64,000 nucleotides of DNA from Vandiemenella viatica (GCA_031002005.1 CM061919.1:31523088-31587087); one strand, 5' to 3'; positions 1 to 10,975 are shown, numbered from the stretch's first letter. Notes: generated from the sequence alone by a model not told the origin. Program-made: numbers and translations.

Positions 1-257
1 TATGGCGTTGACAATAGTGACGGGAGCGGGAGCAGTGGCCGACAGTCGGCGCGTACTAGCGTGTACCGGAGCACTGTTGGAACCTGTGCCAAAAAAGTTT
101 TGACCGCCGCAACACTGGCGAGTGCGGAAAAACAAGCGAGCGAGTTAGGTCACTCACTCGGAAGCAATAATTTAGCTGAATCAGTCATTTTTGATGGCGG
201 AAGATATGAAGAAGTAACTGGTAGACAAAAACCTTTTCAATTTGTAGATGAAGAAAT

Positions 258-331
258 TAAATTGACAGAAAATCTATACGGTGGAAAATTAATGAGGAAA
301 ATAAAATTGACAGAAAGTCTATAAGGTGGAA
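258..331 (+). repeat. 45-bp-offset direct duplication in an LTR-element-like region
   Basis: Two copies of a 28-29 base unit beginning AAATTGACAGAAA start at 259 and 304 and differ at about two positions. They lie in a short open frame (61-324) that I do not recognise. The surrounding 1-500 region is CpG-richer than the rest of the window and precedes an LTR, so it may be the decayed 3' part of a retroelement or a host exon. Neither can be shown. Confidence 0.5.
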
Positions 332-600
332 GACGGAGGAAGGTGATCGAACAAGTATCAATTTTCCCGATTGTGACCAGACTAAGAAAATAAGTAATCC
401 TGTCCTGTTATTTTCATATTTTATTTCTTATGTCTTTTTCAATTATCAATCCTTTTTCTGAGAGAAGATCTCTGTACCACTATAAACCCTACTTTTCCCT
501 TACCTTCGAAGACGCGAGCAGTAATGTAGTAGCACGAAGAAGTGTGGTAAAGTGAGTGAAGTGACGCGTGTGACGTGATGCTTAAAGCAGAAAAGTGTAC

Positions 601-613
601 AGGTCATTGACCT
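601..613. promoter_or_regulatory. Perfect inverted nuclear-receptor half-sites (IR1)
   Basis: AGGTCATTGACCT is a perfect palindrome of two AGGTCA half-sites separated by one base. This IR1 arrangement is the ideal binding palindrome for ecdysone receptor/USP-type heterodimers in arthropods. It lies about 370 bases upstream of the LTR start, inside retroelement-like DNA. Function is inferred from the motif only. Confidence 0.4.
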
Positions 614-928
614 GTGTGTAGCTGGTGTTTACATTGAAAGCAATGGTTTTGACAGCAAGCTGTCAACTTGCTATTGAATACTAATTCATGTCCTTTCTTT
701 TTCTATTTTGTGTTCAGTGTTTTTTTTTTTTCCTTTCTTATGTTTACTGTTTCTGATATGTCTGGTGTGTAATATTTTTCTTGTATGTTTGTTGAACTTA
801 ATATGTATTTGCTTCTGTTATTGTAAGTGTAAGCAAGCAGCCACGCAGACTTAGCGTTGTGTTTGGTAATATGTATTGGTATGTGCCCATGTTTCTATGT
901 AAATGTTAACAGAAGTGGTCTGTAATGA

Positions 929-962
929 CGAAAGTTGGTACCTTTTTCAATGCCAACTTTCG
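929..962. repeat. 10-bp perfect hairpin upstream of the polypurine tract
   Basis: CGAAAGTTGG at 929-938 is exactly repeated in inverse as CCAACTTTCG at 953-962, with a 14-base loop. It lies just before the purine tract at 976-982. It could form an RNA stem near the 3' end of a retroelement transcript. Confidence 0.6.
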
Positions 963-975
963 CCACATTCCAACC

Positions 976-1650
976 GGGGGAGTGTGACATAACAGTTTTT
1001 TTTTGATAATTGATCAATTTTATCTGAAACCAGATCAATTATCACAAGGTTGTTAGTTAGGGAGTGTAACATAACCGTTGAAATTACGGATATAATTTTA
1101 GTATAAATTGTGATCTGAGAAGTAAATGTAATGTCTTTGGTGTTGAGCGATTACTTAGCGCGCTTTGAAACAGTCTTGTATTGGCGATGGTAGAGTAAGC
1201 TACGGTCAGCGAGAGCTTATATGCCGCGGCCGGGAGCATGTGTGTGTGCGTGTCGCTTAACCGAGGCTCAGAGTTGTAAGACATTGTGTGGACATTCTGA
1301 AGGTATTTTTGTGGACTATGAAGGTTATTTTGAATGAACTGGTTTCCCATAAACTGTGTATGTGGAACTGCTATTGATTTGGATCACGTCGATTGTGTAA
1401 TAATTAATTACGGGGCTTGTATTGAATGTTACAATCCTTGATTATCCTCGAACCTGCATTCTTTGGAGAAGAAGTTTAGTTTTTAAGTATCTGCTGGCTT
1501 GCTTAGATATTTGTAGTTTCGGAGGAATAAATGTGAGTGAACTGTGAAAGCTGAATTGCTGTGTATTTCTCAGTACTTGCTTACTTGTTTTCTCTGACTA
1601 CAATTCTAGTTTATCTAACTAGTAAAGATCAGCAGATTGGCGACCGCACG
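976..1650 (+). mobile_element. Putative LTR with flanking polypurine tract and primer-binding-like site
   Basis: A purine run (GGGGGAG, 976-982) is followed at once by TGTGACATAAC. A close copy, TGTAACATAAC, preceded by GGGAG, begins at 1064. The block ends in AGCA at 1634 and is followed by GATTGGCGACCGCACGG, which resembles the TGGCGACC primer-binding site of gypsy or BEL-type elements. A perfect 12-bp hairpin (TGATAATTGATC at 1004-1015, inverse at 1033-1044) lies between the two TGT starts, so a small foldback insertion with duplicated target is possible. A purine tract on the left and a primer site on the right implies internal sequence on both sides of one LTR, as in tandem copies joined by recombination. 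No pol reading frame survives nearby, so the superfamily cannot be fixed. Confidence 0.45.
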
Positions 1651-2764
1651 GCTGACCGAACATTTTTATTTATAATTGATAAGTGATAATTAATCTAGAG
1701 CCCCAACAAGTACTACGCCAAGACGACTGTGAGCTTGCAACTGGCACCGTTATGTCAGTCTCTTTCCATAATATTGGTAGGATTTAATATGTTACTGGGT
1801 TACACTAGATGAGCAGACGGTGAGAGTCTCTCTCCAACTAAACTGGGACTCTCAGTGACCAGGACACTAACCTACTATCCTTGGCTACAATCATGGTGAG
1901 CAAGCACCACATTCAATGAACTATGTGATGCTTTGGTGTAGTGGGGTGCTGAGCTTACAGAGCAGCCTCTCAAAGCTTTGATGGGAGATGCATGTTGCAG
2001 AGGTGCTGTGCTGGTTTCGCATCTTCAAGCAATTAAGACAAGATAACAATCCAGATACTAGATGGAAGCATGTGGTTGATCTTGTTGGTACTGCCATTGA
2101 ATCTTCTCGATAGCCACCAAATGACATATGGCTGGCATGAATTTCCTGTCTGGGGGCAGCCTCTAATGTAATGTCATCCAGATGTGTTCTGTGTGCCATT
2201 CTGTTTCCCTATAACTTGAACACTTTGTGCCAAATGCACTCAACACACAGTCACAGCCAGTGATTCCAAGATCTTTGACTACATAGGCAGTTTATGGCAC
2301 ACTAAACAAGTCTCATACTAAGCTACTAAGTTTGTGTGCTGTGCAGTCACAGTTTACTTCACACGTTATCACTATAGTGCAATGATTTATTATGAATCTC
2401 TACAATCCCTCAACTTGTGGGCATAAATGTACATATTATGATTCTTATGAAAAAGAGAAAGGTTTTAGGCAATGAAAATAATGTGGGGTAGGAAAATGAA
2501 GATAGGAGGGCAACAATTAATATGCACACACAAAAAGAAACAAAATTTTACAGGTTTTCCAGGATTTTGGTTTAAAACCTTACTCATGCAATGAAAAATG
2601 AGCCATTTGGCAAGGGAGCTGTGAACACCTACACTGGGTAGGTAACAGTGAATGCTGTGAGAATAGAGGGGGTGCAGATGGGGTTGGTGGTTTTAATAAT
2701 TCAAAGTTAATTATGAAAAATGATTTCACAGGTGGAGATATAAACCACAAATAGATGCATATAT
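1651..2764. other. Unassigned region downstream of the LTR
   Basis: No protein family, RNA gene or repeat with a second copy in the window is recognised. If the LTR call is right, this would be the 5' internal (leader/gag) region of that element, but no gag-like frame is visible. Confidence 0.4.
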
Positions 2765-2890
2765 CAATCATCATCATCAGCCAATTCAATCATGGAATGA
2801 TGCAACCTCTTGGAGTTATGAGTTAAGACAATTTGGACAGTATTCTCCAATAATGGCTAACTCCAGCCACCCAGTGTATATCCTTGTCAC
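2765..2890 (-). mobile_element. Possible 3' end of a GAT-tailed LINE
   Basis: On the minus strand the segment ends in a (TGA)n-type tail, GGCTGATGATGATGATTG. RTE-type LINEs elsewhere in this window (60107-62528, 31735-32395) have the same kind of tail. No coding remnant is attached, so this would be a heavily 5'-truncated copy. Confidence 0.3.
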
Positions 2891-3328
2891 ACTGTCTCTT
2901 GTTCTCTGCAAATAGCTTGGGCAACACTCCAACATTGTTTTTGTCATCTCCTCTGCTACTTAAAGGATGGTATCTTCTCCATGATGTCTGTGGCTTTTAT
3001 GACTGATCAAATGTCAGTTATTCTCTTCTTTTATTTTCAAGTTAAAGCTAGCATTGATCTTTCCATAGCTCTTTGGGCCGTTATCTGTTTATATTTGTAT
3101 ATTTTATTGGTTAAGAACAATACTATCATAACTTTGCAAAAAAAAATGTAGTTGGCAGATGTTAAGCACTATAAATGCAATAAAACTGTATCTTTACATA
3201 GGCTGGTATAACTTGCAAACATGAGTGATTAAACATCATAAGTACAAAATCAATCAACTTTCTCTGATATATAAACATACAATACTCTGGCATCCAAGTA
3301 CTATTTCAATGTTGCAGAGATATAAATT
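2891..3328. other. Unassigned AT-rich stretch
   Basis: I see no coding or repeat feature here. The LINE homology on the right begins at about 3328. Confidence 0.4.
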
Positions 3329-4420
3329 GTGATGTCTATGCTTGTTTTATAGATTATCAGAAGGCCTTTGACATGGTAAAGCATCAGAAAATGATAGAAA
3401 TTTTAAAAAGTATTGGTTTGGATGATAAAGACCTCAGAATTATTGTTAACCTGTACTGGAACCAGTCTGCTCATGTGAGACTGAAGGGAGAAAATACGGA
3501 TGAAGTAAAAATTCTTCGTGGTGTAAGACAAGGTTGTATCCTGTCTCCCTTATTATTTAATATCTACTCAGAGTATATATTTAGGGAGGCATTGAGTGAT
3601 GTGGGGATGGGAGTGCTATTGAATGGAAACTGGATAAACAACATTCACTACGCAGATGACACAGTCATTTTTGCAGACAGTCAGGAAAGCTTACAATATC
3701 TTATAGATTGAGTATCACAATGTAGCCACGAATACCGACTTGACATTAATATAAATAAGACAAAAGTAATGGTCATTGGCAAAAACAACAACTCCCAATG
3801 CCATATTATGATTAACCAGAAGATTGTTGAATGTGTATCAAGTTATACGTACCTTGGCACCACAGTATACAACCAATGGGATCCATCTGATGAAATAAAG
3901 TCACATATTGGTAAAGCCAGGGCTACATTCAATAAAATGAATAACCTTTTTAAAAGTTGTAATTTATCAATTACGACGAAGATGAAACTTCTGTGCTGCT
4001 ATGTGTTCTCTGTCCTCCTGTATGGCGTTGAAACGTGGACATTAACAGAAACTATCAGTAAAAGGCTAGAAGCTTTTGAAATGTGGCTATATCGAAGAAT
4101 GTTGAGAATACCGTGGACAGACCACACCACAAATGCAGAAGTATTCCGCCAAATGGAAAAAAAGACATGGAAATACAGACCACCATAAAAACACAGCACC
4201 TTGGTCACATCATGAGGAATAACAGCCGTAATGAACTCCTGCAATCTGTTCTCCAGGGGAAAATACCAGGAAAGAGAAGTGCTGGTAGAAGAAGAACTTC
4301 TTGGTTAAAAAATCTAAGAATATGGACCTCCAAGACAACTACGGAGTTAATCCGAGCATCAACCAGCAGGGATGAGAGAGCCAAGATGTTTGTGACATCC
4401 GGAATGGATAGTGACCAGAA
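3328..4420 (+). pseudogene. 5'-truncated RTE-like LINE reverse transcriptase remnant
   Basis: The reverse-transcriptase palm starts in frame at 3331 with the motif A segment CFIDYQKAFDMV. Motif B (RQGCILSPLLF) and the catalytic YADD box (3649-3660) follow, then the C-terminal part with GVETWTL and RLEAFEMWLYRRML, typical of RTE/BovB-type LINE proteins. The frame is broken by a TGA at 3709-3711. A frameshift in a run of seven A at 4157-4163 moves the reading into the next frame, where it continues as MEIQTTIKTQHLGHIM through GKRSAGRRR to about 4410. An A/G-rich GAAGAAGAAG tail closes the segment. The endonuclease and the start of the RT are missing. The copy is dead, and its YADD residues are still present. 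Confidence 0.85.
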
Positions 4421-4800
4421 GAAGAAGAAGACTCTGGAACCTACTTTGTTCACAGCTGAAAGGTTTTAACATCACAAGTGCTTTTACATACTTCACATCT
4501 ACTTAGCAAACATCAAATCTATACATGTGTATCAACAAAATGTTAAACATTCATTATGTAGCAATGTTGGTACTGCTGAACTTAATGATGTAATTTGTAC
4601 TCAACATGCCCCATTATGACATTTCTCTAATTTATTATAAAGGAAAGCTCAGCACCTATAATCTGACAATCTAAAATTTAGGGAAGTGAAACTGATCATA
4701 TTTCACTAGGCATGAGGACATTGAGCTTAGGGCAGCATAGATATAACTAGCACTATCTACAAATTCTTCAAGGTGGAATGTATGAATGGCTATCATTTTT
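4421..4800. other. No feature seen
   Basis: This is AT-rich sequence between a LINE end and a microsatellite. No coding or repeated sequence is recognised. Confidence 0.4.
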
Positions 4801-4871
4801 ATATGTATATATATATATATATATACATATAATTGCAGTTGCCATAATAGAAATATATATATATTTTTTTA
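4801..4871. repeat. TA-rich microsatellite pair
   Basis: Alternating TA runs at 4804-4830 and 4850-4864 are separated by a short non-repetitive segment. This is a simple repeat with no coding content. Confidence 0.8.
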
Positions 4872-4980
4872 ATGTATGTGGCAAGTGTCTGCCAATTAAT
4901 TCAATAACACTCAAGCTTCTCAAAAAGGAACACAACCAAAATGAAGACAGAGCTAGAAAGGGCTGAACATTATTTATCAC

Positions 4981-5044
4981 AACAACCAAGGCTTGTAAAC
5001 CACACCCGGGAAACTGGAGATGGTGCCCAATGATAATGATGATT
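4981..5044 (+). mobile_element. Minimal 3'-end copy of an RTE-like LINE
   Basis: About 60 bases, from AACAACCAAGGC through CACCCGGGAAACTGGAGATGG to a TAATGATGAT tail, match the reverse complement of 31728-31793 with about five differences. That region is the 3' end of a minus-strand LINE whose RT C-terminus is at 31773-32306. The copy is therefore a very short, 5'-truncated retrotransposition product, or the surviving end of a decayed one. Confidence 0.7.
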
Positions 5045-5680
5045 ATTTATCACTACTGTACACACTGGCAGGCATGGTGAAACTGAATATGTGAGATGTC
5101 ACAGAATGAGTCTGTTGACTTCAAGGAAGCTTCCTCAAAAGTTAAGAACTGGACAAAGGCGGATGCCGCTGAAACAGTAAAATGGTCTGAGACAAGAGTA
5201 TTGATGGTGGGGGAAGGGGGGGGGGGACCCTGAGGATCGTCATCCGAATATGATACAGACTACAAAACAATTAATTTGATGCATAAGATTTGAGGTCACA
5301 GGCCAAGTATAGAACACTACACAGCAACATTTCCAATGCCAATTTTGGATTAAAAATATCCTGATTTGATGTTGCTTTGTCAGAAAAACATTGTACCAAC
5401 TGCTTGCCAAGACTTCTATCACAATACCAAACATGGAGCTCATGTCTAATCAAATGACTGAGAAATTAAAGTATTTTCGTGACATTGTATAATAATATAA
5501 TTTTGTTTGTTTTTTATTTCTTATTTTGTTGATGAAGAATAACATTTCCATTATACTGCATTAGAATATTGTTATTATTTTTTCTTCTTCTTATAATGAA
5601 GGTATTGTGATATGCTACGCTAGACTCTAGTACCAAATCACTTTTCAAATAAAAAGATGTAATAAAAATAATAAAAACTA
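5045..5680. other. No gene seen; G-run near 5214-5226
   Basis: A homopolymeric G tract and AT-rich sequence are the only visible structures. The TA target of the following mariner is at 5679-5680. Confidence 0.4.
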
Positions 5681-6962
5681 CGAGGGTTGTTTTTTAAGTA
5701 AGGGCCGTTCGCGCGTATAGTCTCGTAGTTCGCGCGGACGCTGCAACAATCCACCGCGCCACTTGCCGGCATCCTTCCTGTTCACACTGATGCCAGTTGC
5801 AGCTCTGTAGCTGACGTGTACGCATCGCTGTGCTACTTTATAATGTTTACGATTATTGAATCGCCCGCCGCATGTGAGATATGGTCAGTGATACGTTTTT
5901 TGACCGCGAGAAGCCTATCAGCTGCAGAAATTCATTGTCAGTTAACAGAAGTTTATGACTTGAATGCAATGAGTGAAGGTAAAGTGCGTCAATGGGTTAG
6001 AGAGTTTAAAAATGGCCGTCAAAACGTCCATGACGAAGAACTGATGATTTGATGGCTGCAGTCGAAACAAAGATTCATGAGGACAGAAGATTCACAATTT
6101 CCACTCTTTCTTTGGAATTTCCACAAGTTTCAATATTGTGTCTGAAAACATAAAGTTTCAGAAATTGTGTTCTCGGTGGGTACCCACACTCCTCACAGAG
6201 GGAAGAGATTTGCCACTTCATTGGACTTTTTGATTCGTTACAAGGAAGAAGGGGATGACATGTTGAGTCAAATTGTCACTGGAGATGAAACATGGGTATC
6301 CCATATCACTCCCGAAAGCAAGCGACAATCAATGGAATGGCGACACACAACCTCACCCGTCAAGGTCAAAGCCAAACAGACGCTGTCAAAGTGCAAGATT
6401 ATGGCAACTGTGTTCTGGGACCGGCGCGGTGTTTTGTTACTGGACTTTATGCCACGAGAAACGACAATCAACTCGGATGCCTACTGTGCAACTCTAAAGA
6501 AGCTCCGCATAGCAATTCAAAACAAAAGGCGCGGCATGCTGACAAAAGGAGTTTTGCTCCTGCACGATAACGCTAGGCCTTACACCTCTCAAAAGACTCG
6601 GGATTTGATTGATTCTTTTGGCTGGGAAGTTTTGGACCATCCACCATACAGCCCCGACCTTGCTCCTAGCGATTTTCACCTTTACCAGTACCTGAAACAC
6701 CATCTTGGCGGGCAGCGCTTCAATGACGACGATGAAGTGAAAGCGGCCTTGAACTCTTGGCTGTCGGAGCAGGCGGCCGAATTCTTTGAAGAGGGAATTA
6801 AAAACTTAGTTGTACGGTATGACAAGTGCTTAAATAAACAAGGCAACTATGTAGAAAAATAGATAAAAGTGTGTAGAATCAGAAAATAAAAGTTTTTTTA
6901 CAAAAGTATTTGTATCTTTTTTAAAAAATAAAAACGGCCCTTACTTAAAAAAACAACCATCG
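5681..6962 (+). mobile_element. Mariner (Tc1/mariner) element with both terminal inverted repeats
   Basis: The element starts with CGAGGGTTGTTTTTTAAGTA and ends with the inverse of CGATGGTTGTTTTTTTAAGT. The ends share about 29 positions with one mismatch and a one-base length change in the T run. It is flanked by TA at 5679-5680 and 6963-6964, the mariner target duplication. The length of about 1282 bp is that of a full mariner, and it holds one transposase pseudogene (5816-6862). Well-preserved ends with a broken frame suggest an intermediate-age copy that could still be mobilised in trans. Confidence 0.95.
5816..6862 (+). pseudogene. Mariner transposase, frameshifted (DD34D)
   Basis: The N-terminal helix-turn-helix part is read at about 5840-6046 (WSVIRFLTARSLSAAEIHCQ ... 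VRQWVREFKNGR). The frame then breaks: pieces of the linker (RRFTISTLSLEFPQVS; WVPTLLTE) appear in other frames between 6050 and 6230. The catalytic domain is open at 6167-6862 with VTGDETWVSH (first Asp), LLLHDNARPYTS (second Asp) and HPPYSPDLAPSDFHLY (third Asp). The second and third Asp are separated by exactly 34 residues, the mariner DD34D signature. The protein would cut and paste the element using the flanking inverted repeats. At least two frameshifts or small deletions inactivate it, so the ATG at 6167 is not a real start. Confidence 0.93.
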
Positions 6963-6964
6963 TA

Positions 6965-7348
6965 TATTTATTTGTTACTGTTATCGACGACTTTATAATT
7001 GTATAATAAAAATTTTCACAAGCTTAACTTGACTTGGATAACACGTAAGTTCAGTACAATATGACTATAAGTCACATTAATTATTAATGTTTATAGATTT
7101 AACAACACTCGTCTAAAGAAAAATTCTAAAAGCATAATAATAGTACTACACTGAAAGATGATGTCACAAAAAGGTGCCCTGCGCAACTCTGACCGTTTTA
7201 GAGTTGACAATGATTTCTGGTAAAAACTAGAACTTTTCATTTACTAAAAATCTAACAATATTGTTAGTTACAATTGTATTGTTCTGAACCGTCGATTTAT
7301 TTAATGTTCAGGTGCCATAAGGCAGCACATGACTAATACATACACTGG
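6965..7348. other. No feature seen
   Basis: AT-rich sequence between the mariner and a LINE remnant. Nothing is recognised. Confidence 0.4.
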
Positions 7349-7990
7349 TCATAAACTATTTTCTTTAGATATGAGGACAACTGAATGTCTCCCAAAAGTT
7401 TTCCATCCTACCTTGATATGATGAAAAATTTCTGTCCCTACATATCCTCTCGTATTTACAATATGACCAAGATAAATGTATTCACTGACATTTTCTAAAG
7501 ATGTATTAAGGAGGAAACCAGTTTGGAGGCCATTAATATCATCTGCCAAAAGCATATTGTCATCAGCGAATCTCCAGTCTACCACTGGTTCTAATTCCTT
7601 TTCTGTCTTTTTCAGCTTTGACATTGTTATCTCAAAGACAGCTGAGAATAATTTCAGAGAATTGGGATTTCCTTGCTAATCACCTTGTTCGATGCAGAAA
7701 TCTGTAGTTGGTTTTCTGACAGTAACAAAGGCTGAGGAGGTGCCACAGATGTTGTGGTTGTTAAGATATGTCAGTGCCACCTTCTGCTAAGGCTCTCAGG
7801 ACTTACTTTTTGAAAAGCCTTATCAAAATCCCCAACAGCTACACAAAGAGGCGCCTAGTAGTTGTTACCTGAGCAACTAGCTCTCTGAGGGCAAGGATAT
7901 GACTTTCAATATTCCTTCCCTAGAATACACACCAGTCTCCCATAAATTCTATCCAATGTCACCCATACATTTCAGTAGACCACTCAGTCT
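7349..7990 (-). pseudogene. LINE reverse transcriptase remnant (minus strand)
   Basis: Read on the minus strand, the segment gives DFDKAFQKV (RT motif A like), then QGNPNSLKLFSAVFE (motif B like), then WRFADDNMLLADDINGLQ (the catalytic xADD box) and YIYLGHIVNTRG, in this order but in several frames. This order is that of a non-LTR retrotransposon palm domain, with an RTE-like sequence. Stops and frameshifts are frequent. The 5' and 3' ends are not identifiable. Confidence 0.75.
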
Positions 7991-9155
7991 TAAGAACATC
8001 TTGGTCCAAAAATACTCACTTCCTGAATTGTTTGAAATAATATGACCTGAACAAACTCTAAAAGCTAACTTTACTAAGCTTTGCTAATTTTTTGAGGGAC
8101 TTTGTAAATTAGTTTGAACGAAAGTGTGTGAAATTGGATTCAGTTGTGATAACCTGCATCTTTAATATAGTATTTTAAAAATATGATTTAATTTATAACA
8201 TATGATGTAACCTGATACCAGCTTTAACTTCACTACTTATGAGAATATGCTGAGCGACTTACAACTGTGATTTAAATTTCTGTGATTCACCCTCTTACCA
8301 GGATCTCTTGTGTTCTGAATGCAAGAAGATTGGTGACTGATTTAGAATATGAACTTTGTGGAGACAGATTTGAATCAGTGTTTTTTGAGAGGGCATTTAT
8401 GACCAGATGTAAACTTTCAGAAAGCTAACAAAAAAAAAAAAAAAAAAAAACAACCCAGAAGCCTTATTAGAATTTTTTTGTTTAGCTTTACATGGTATTT
8501 TCATTTGAAATATGTTACCTTAACGTGTCCCACTATGCATTTTCAAAAGAAACTGATAGCTCTATCCTCAAGGAACAAAAAATGCCAGAAAAGACAAATG
8601 TGAAAAAATATTGATTACGCCTTTCAAAACATGCCAATTCATTTATGATAGATATCAGGGAAACATACATTCATGGTCATAGCTTAAATAGTTAGCTTAC
8701 TCTATTCCCCTAATGAACAGTACTATTTAACGCTGAAATACTCCACTGTTAATCTGTAAAAATGTATTGGTTGAGTTCATTGCTGAGGTGCTCCATGTGG
8801 TTTGATACTTATATGCAAATATATGTACCCTCAAAAACCTCTTGAAGCCCTTATCTTCTGAGACTGAAAATAATTTTCGAGAAATGAGTAATTACAGTTC
8901 TCTACCTGTAACTTAGGTTTCCAAAGTTGCAACTTCATAATATATGGCTTAATTGAATCATAATGATAAATCCCGTTTGAGTCTGCACACAACAATTTTT
9001 AGGTAGGGTTGTTCAGTGAGTTGAATATGTGTGAAAAATAAGTCAGCATTACTTGGGTTGTTATTTTTGAGACTTCAGGATACATCAACAAAGTCATTAG
9101 AGTCTTAAAAACAGACTGATAAGTCAGCATAGCTTAAAAATGAACCATATTTATT
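7991..9155. other. Unassigned region with a poly(A) run at 8429-8450
   Basis: No coding sequence or repeat partner is seen, apart from an A-run of about 22 near 8430. The run could be the tail of an unrecognised plus-strand retroposed sequence. Confidence 0.4.
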
Positions 9156-9700
9156 CTGTATGGCCAACTGTAAACAGGTTGGGCATACAGACAGCAAAAT
9201 AAAATAAATACTACAACAATGACTGTAAAGAGGTCACAGAGACCTAAAAAGTTACAAACAATGTCTGATTGTTTTATATAGTAGGCTTTTTTACAGCGAA
9301 ACATTGACACACAAAAATTTTTGGTTGGCTCTAAAAGGATCAGCCACGTACAGAAAAAACATTTAGAACTAAAAACATTAAAAACAAAGTAATTGGTTTG
9401 TTGTTGTTACTTGGGCTTTATGGCGTCTCAACTTGATGGTCATCGGTTACATAACAACGAACCAATATGACAACAGGGTTTATAAGGAATTTAAATTACT
9501 GTCTGTATGGTCAACAGTAAGAAGGTTGGCCTTACAGATAGCAAAATAATGCAAAGCTCTAAAACACTGGCACTATACAGGCCAAAAAATCCTAAAATAT
9601 TACTAAGTGGTTGGCTGTAATAACAAAATAACATCTGACTTTATAAAGGTCTTCCACATATAAACAAAACAAACAAAATACAGGATTGGTGGTTGTAAAA
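9156..9700. repeat. Diverged direct repeat, ~347-bp offset
   Basis: CTGTATGGCCAACTG followed by AGGTTGGGCATACAGACAGC at 9156-9195 recurs as CTGTATGGTCAACAG followed by AGGTTGGCCTTACAGATAGC at 9503-9542. Looser similarity continues around both copies. This looks like two units of a degenerate tandem repeat, or two terminal segments of one decayed element. Confidence 0.5.
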
Positions 9701-10132
9701 GGACCACATATCTAGCTCAGACTGCTGAAGAATGGGTTTTGGCTCCTTGCCAAAGGCCTCAGGAATAGGTGTCTTTTACTTTTTGGTAGGCCTCTCCCCC
9801 TTCTCCTCCCCACCATTGTGTAGTCTGAGAAGTAAAGAGGAGGGGGAGCTCACTAGCCTACCATTTGTTGGCATTGAGAGTGTGATTGCTGATGCTGCTG
9901 TAGGAGCAGAACTCACAGCAGTTGCAACTGATGATGTGCTGCAGGTGAAGCCGTAATAACTGTTGCTGGAGTAGTTGAAGTTGCAGGTGTGTTGCTCCTG
10001 ACATTTATGGTCTTGGGTGTTCTGACCTTGGTGGATTTTGCACAGATTTACACCTGCAAAAACACATTGTGCTTGTCTACAACAAATGGCTGAGGAGCAA
10101 CACTTTCTTTTCTGACGGGATTTTTTACTAAG
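9701..10132. other. Unassigned; short frame not supported
   Basis: A frame at 9732-9956 is open but its product (MGFGSLPKASGIGVFYF...) matches no family I know and lacks neighbouring support. The sequence is Ala/Thr-codon rich on both strands, as in decayed ORF1/gag-type proteins, but no zinc knuckle is seen. Confidence 0.35.
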
Positions 10133-10367
10133 GTCATGAACAGATGTGCATTATTTGAAATACATGTATTTGAAATGCAAATACAAAATGCAGAATACCT
10201 ATTTTCATTTTGCATTTAAAATACTTTGATACAAAAAGCATTTTGTATTTTATTTGAAATGCTTTTCAAACATAATTTCTATTTGAAAAATTCAAAATGC
10301 TTCTCTTAGTTTTTCATACATTTTTGTTTCATATGGACAGTGTACATCATGAATATGAGTGGTCTGG

Positions 10368-10560
10368 TAGATCAATGGTTAAGGCTCTGGCTTTCTTAAG
10401 TTCATGGTTCAGTCCCAGGTTCAAACTGCAGTATGGCCAATAATATTTTAGATTTGTGTTTAGTCATAGGAGCTATGCAAGTTCATTACGTGGTGTGGAT
10501 TCCAAACAAAAATTGTGTGCGCACCATGAACATTTTATGAAGTATATCTTTCCACAGTCA
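10368..10560 (+). mobile_element. tRNA-derived SINE, family A, copy 1
   Basis: The head has an A-box-like TGGTAGATCAATGGTTAAGG and, about 35 bases on, a B-box-like CCAGGTTCAAACTGC, which together form an internal RNA polymerase III promoter layout. The body (TTGTGTTTAGTCATAGGAGC and following) resembles 46565-46600, downstream of a similar tRNA-like head at 46487. It is nested in the hAT at 10141-13506. Confidence 0.6.
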
Positions 10561-10869
10561 CACACAGTATTTATATTGATTTAGGAAAGCAAGTTTTGTT
10601 AACATTTGTAAATTCCGGCCTTTCTTCATAACTTTTGAACCTTACTGGGAATACTTTACCATGTCATAAAATACAGGCGTTTGCAAAATGTGACGAATAA
10701 GTGAATGTATCTTAACAGCATCTTCACGAGAAGATACTGAGCATAATTTTTGTATCAAATCTTTTTACGTTTTATCTCATTCTAATATTTGCGTATTTGT
10801 TAAAGGGAAATAGAAATTTTGTATAATTTGTTTAAAAACAAATTTTTAATGCTACAAGATCGAATAGCA

Positions 10870-10975
10870 ATAAAAAATACAAATAAAAAAAAAATCACAG
10901 ATGGTAGGATCGAACTTTGGATCACACCGCCTTAATGAGCACGGCTAAACCAACGTCATAAACAAATGGTCTTCC
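10870..10975 (-). mobile_element. tRNA-derived SINE head (minus strand)
   Basis: On the minus strand TTGGTTTAGCCGTG (A-box-like) is followed by AAAGTTCGATCCTACC (B box, close to GGTTCGANNCC). A T-rich stretch follows on that strand. The spacing is tRNA-like, but no amino-acid identity can be assigned. It is nested in the hAT at 10141-13506. Confidence 0.55.

Noticed and set aside
6167..6250. ATG at 6167 as a real mariner start
   Set aside because: It lies inside the transposase downstream of a frameshift; conserved upstream parts are in other frames.
9732..9956. 74-codon open frame on the plus strand
   Set aside because: No recognisable motif, no splice signals and similar openness on the other strand.
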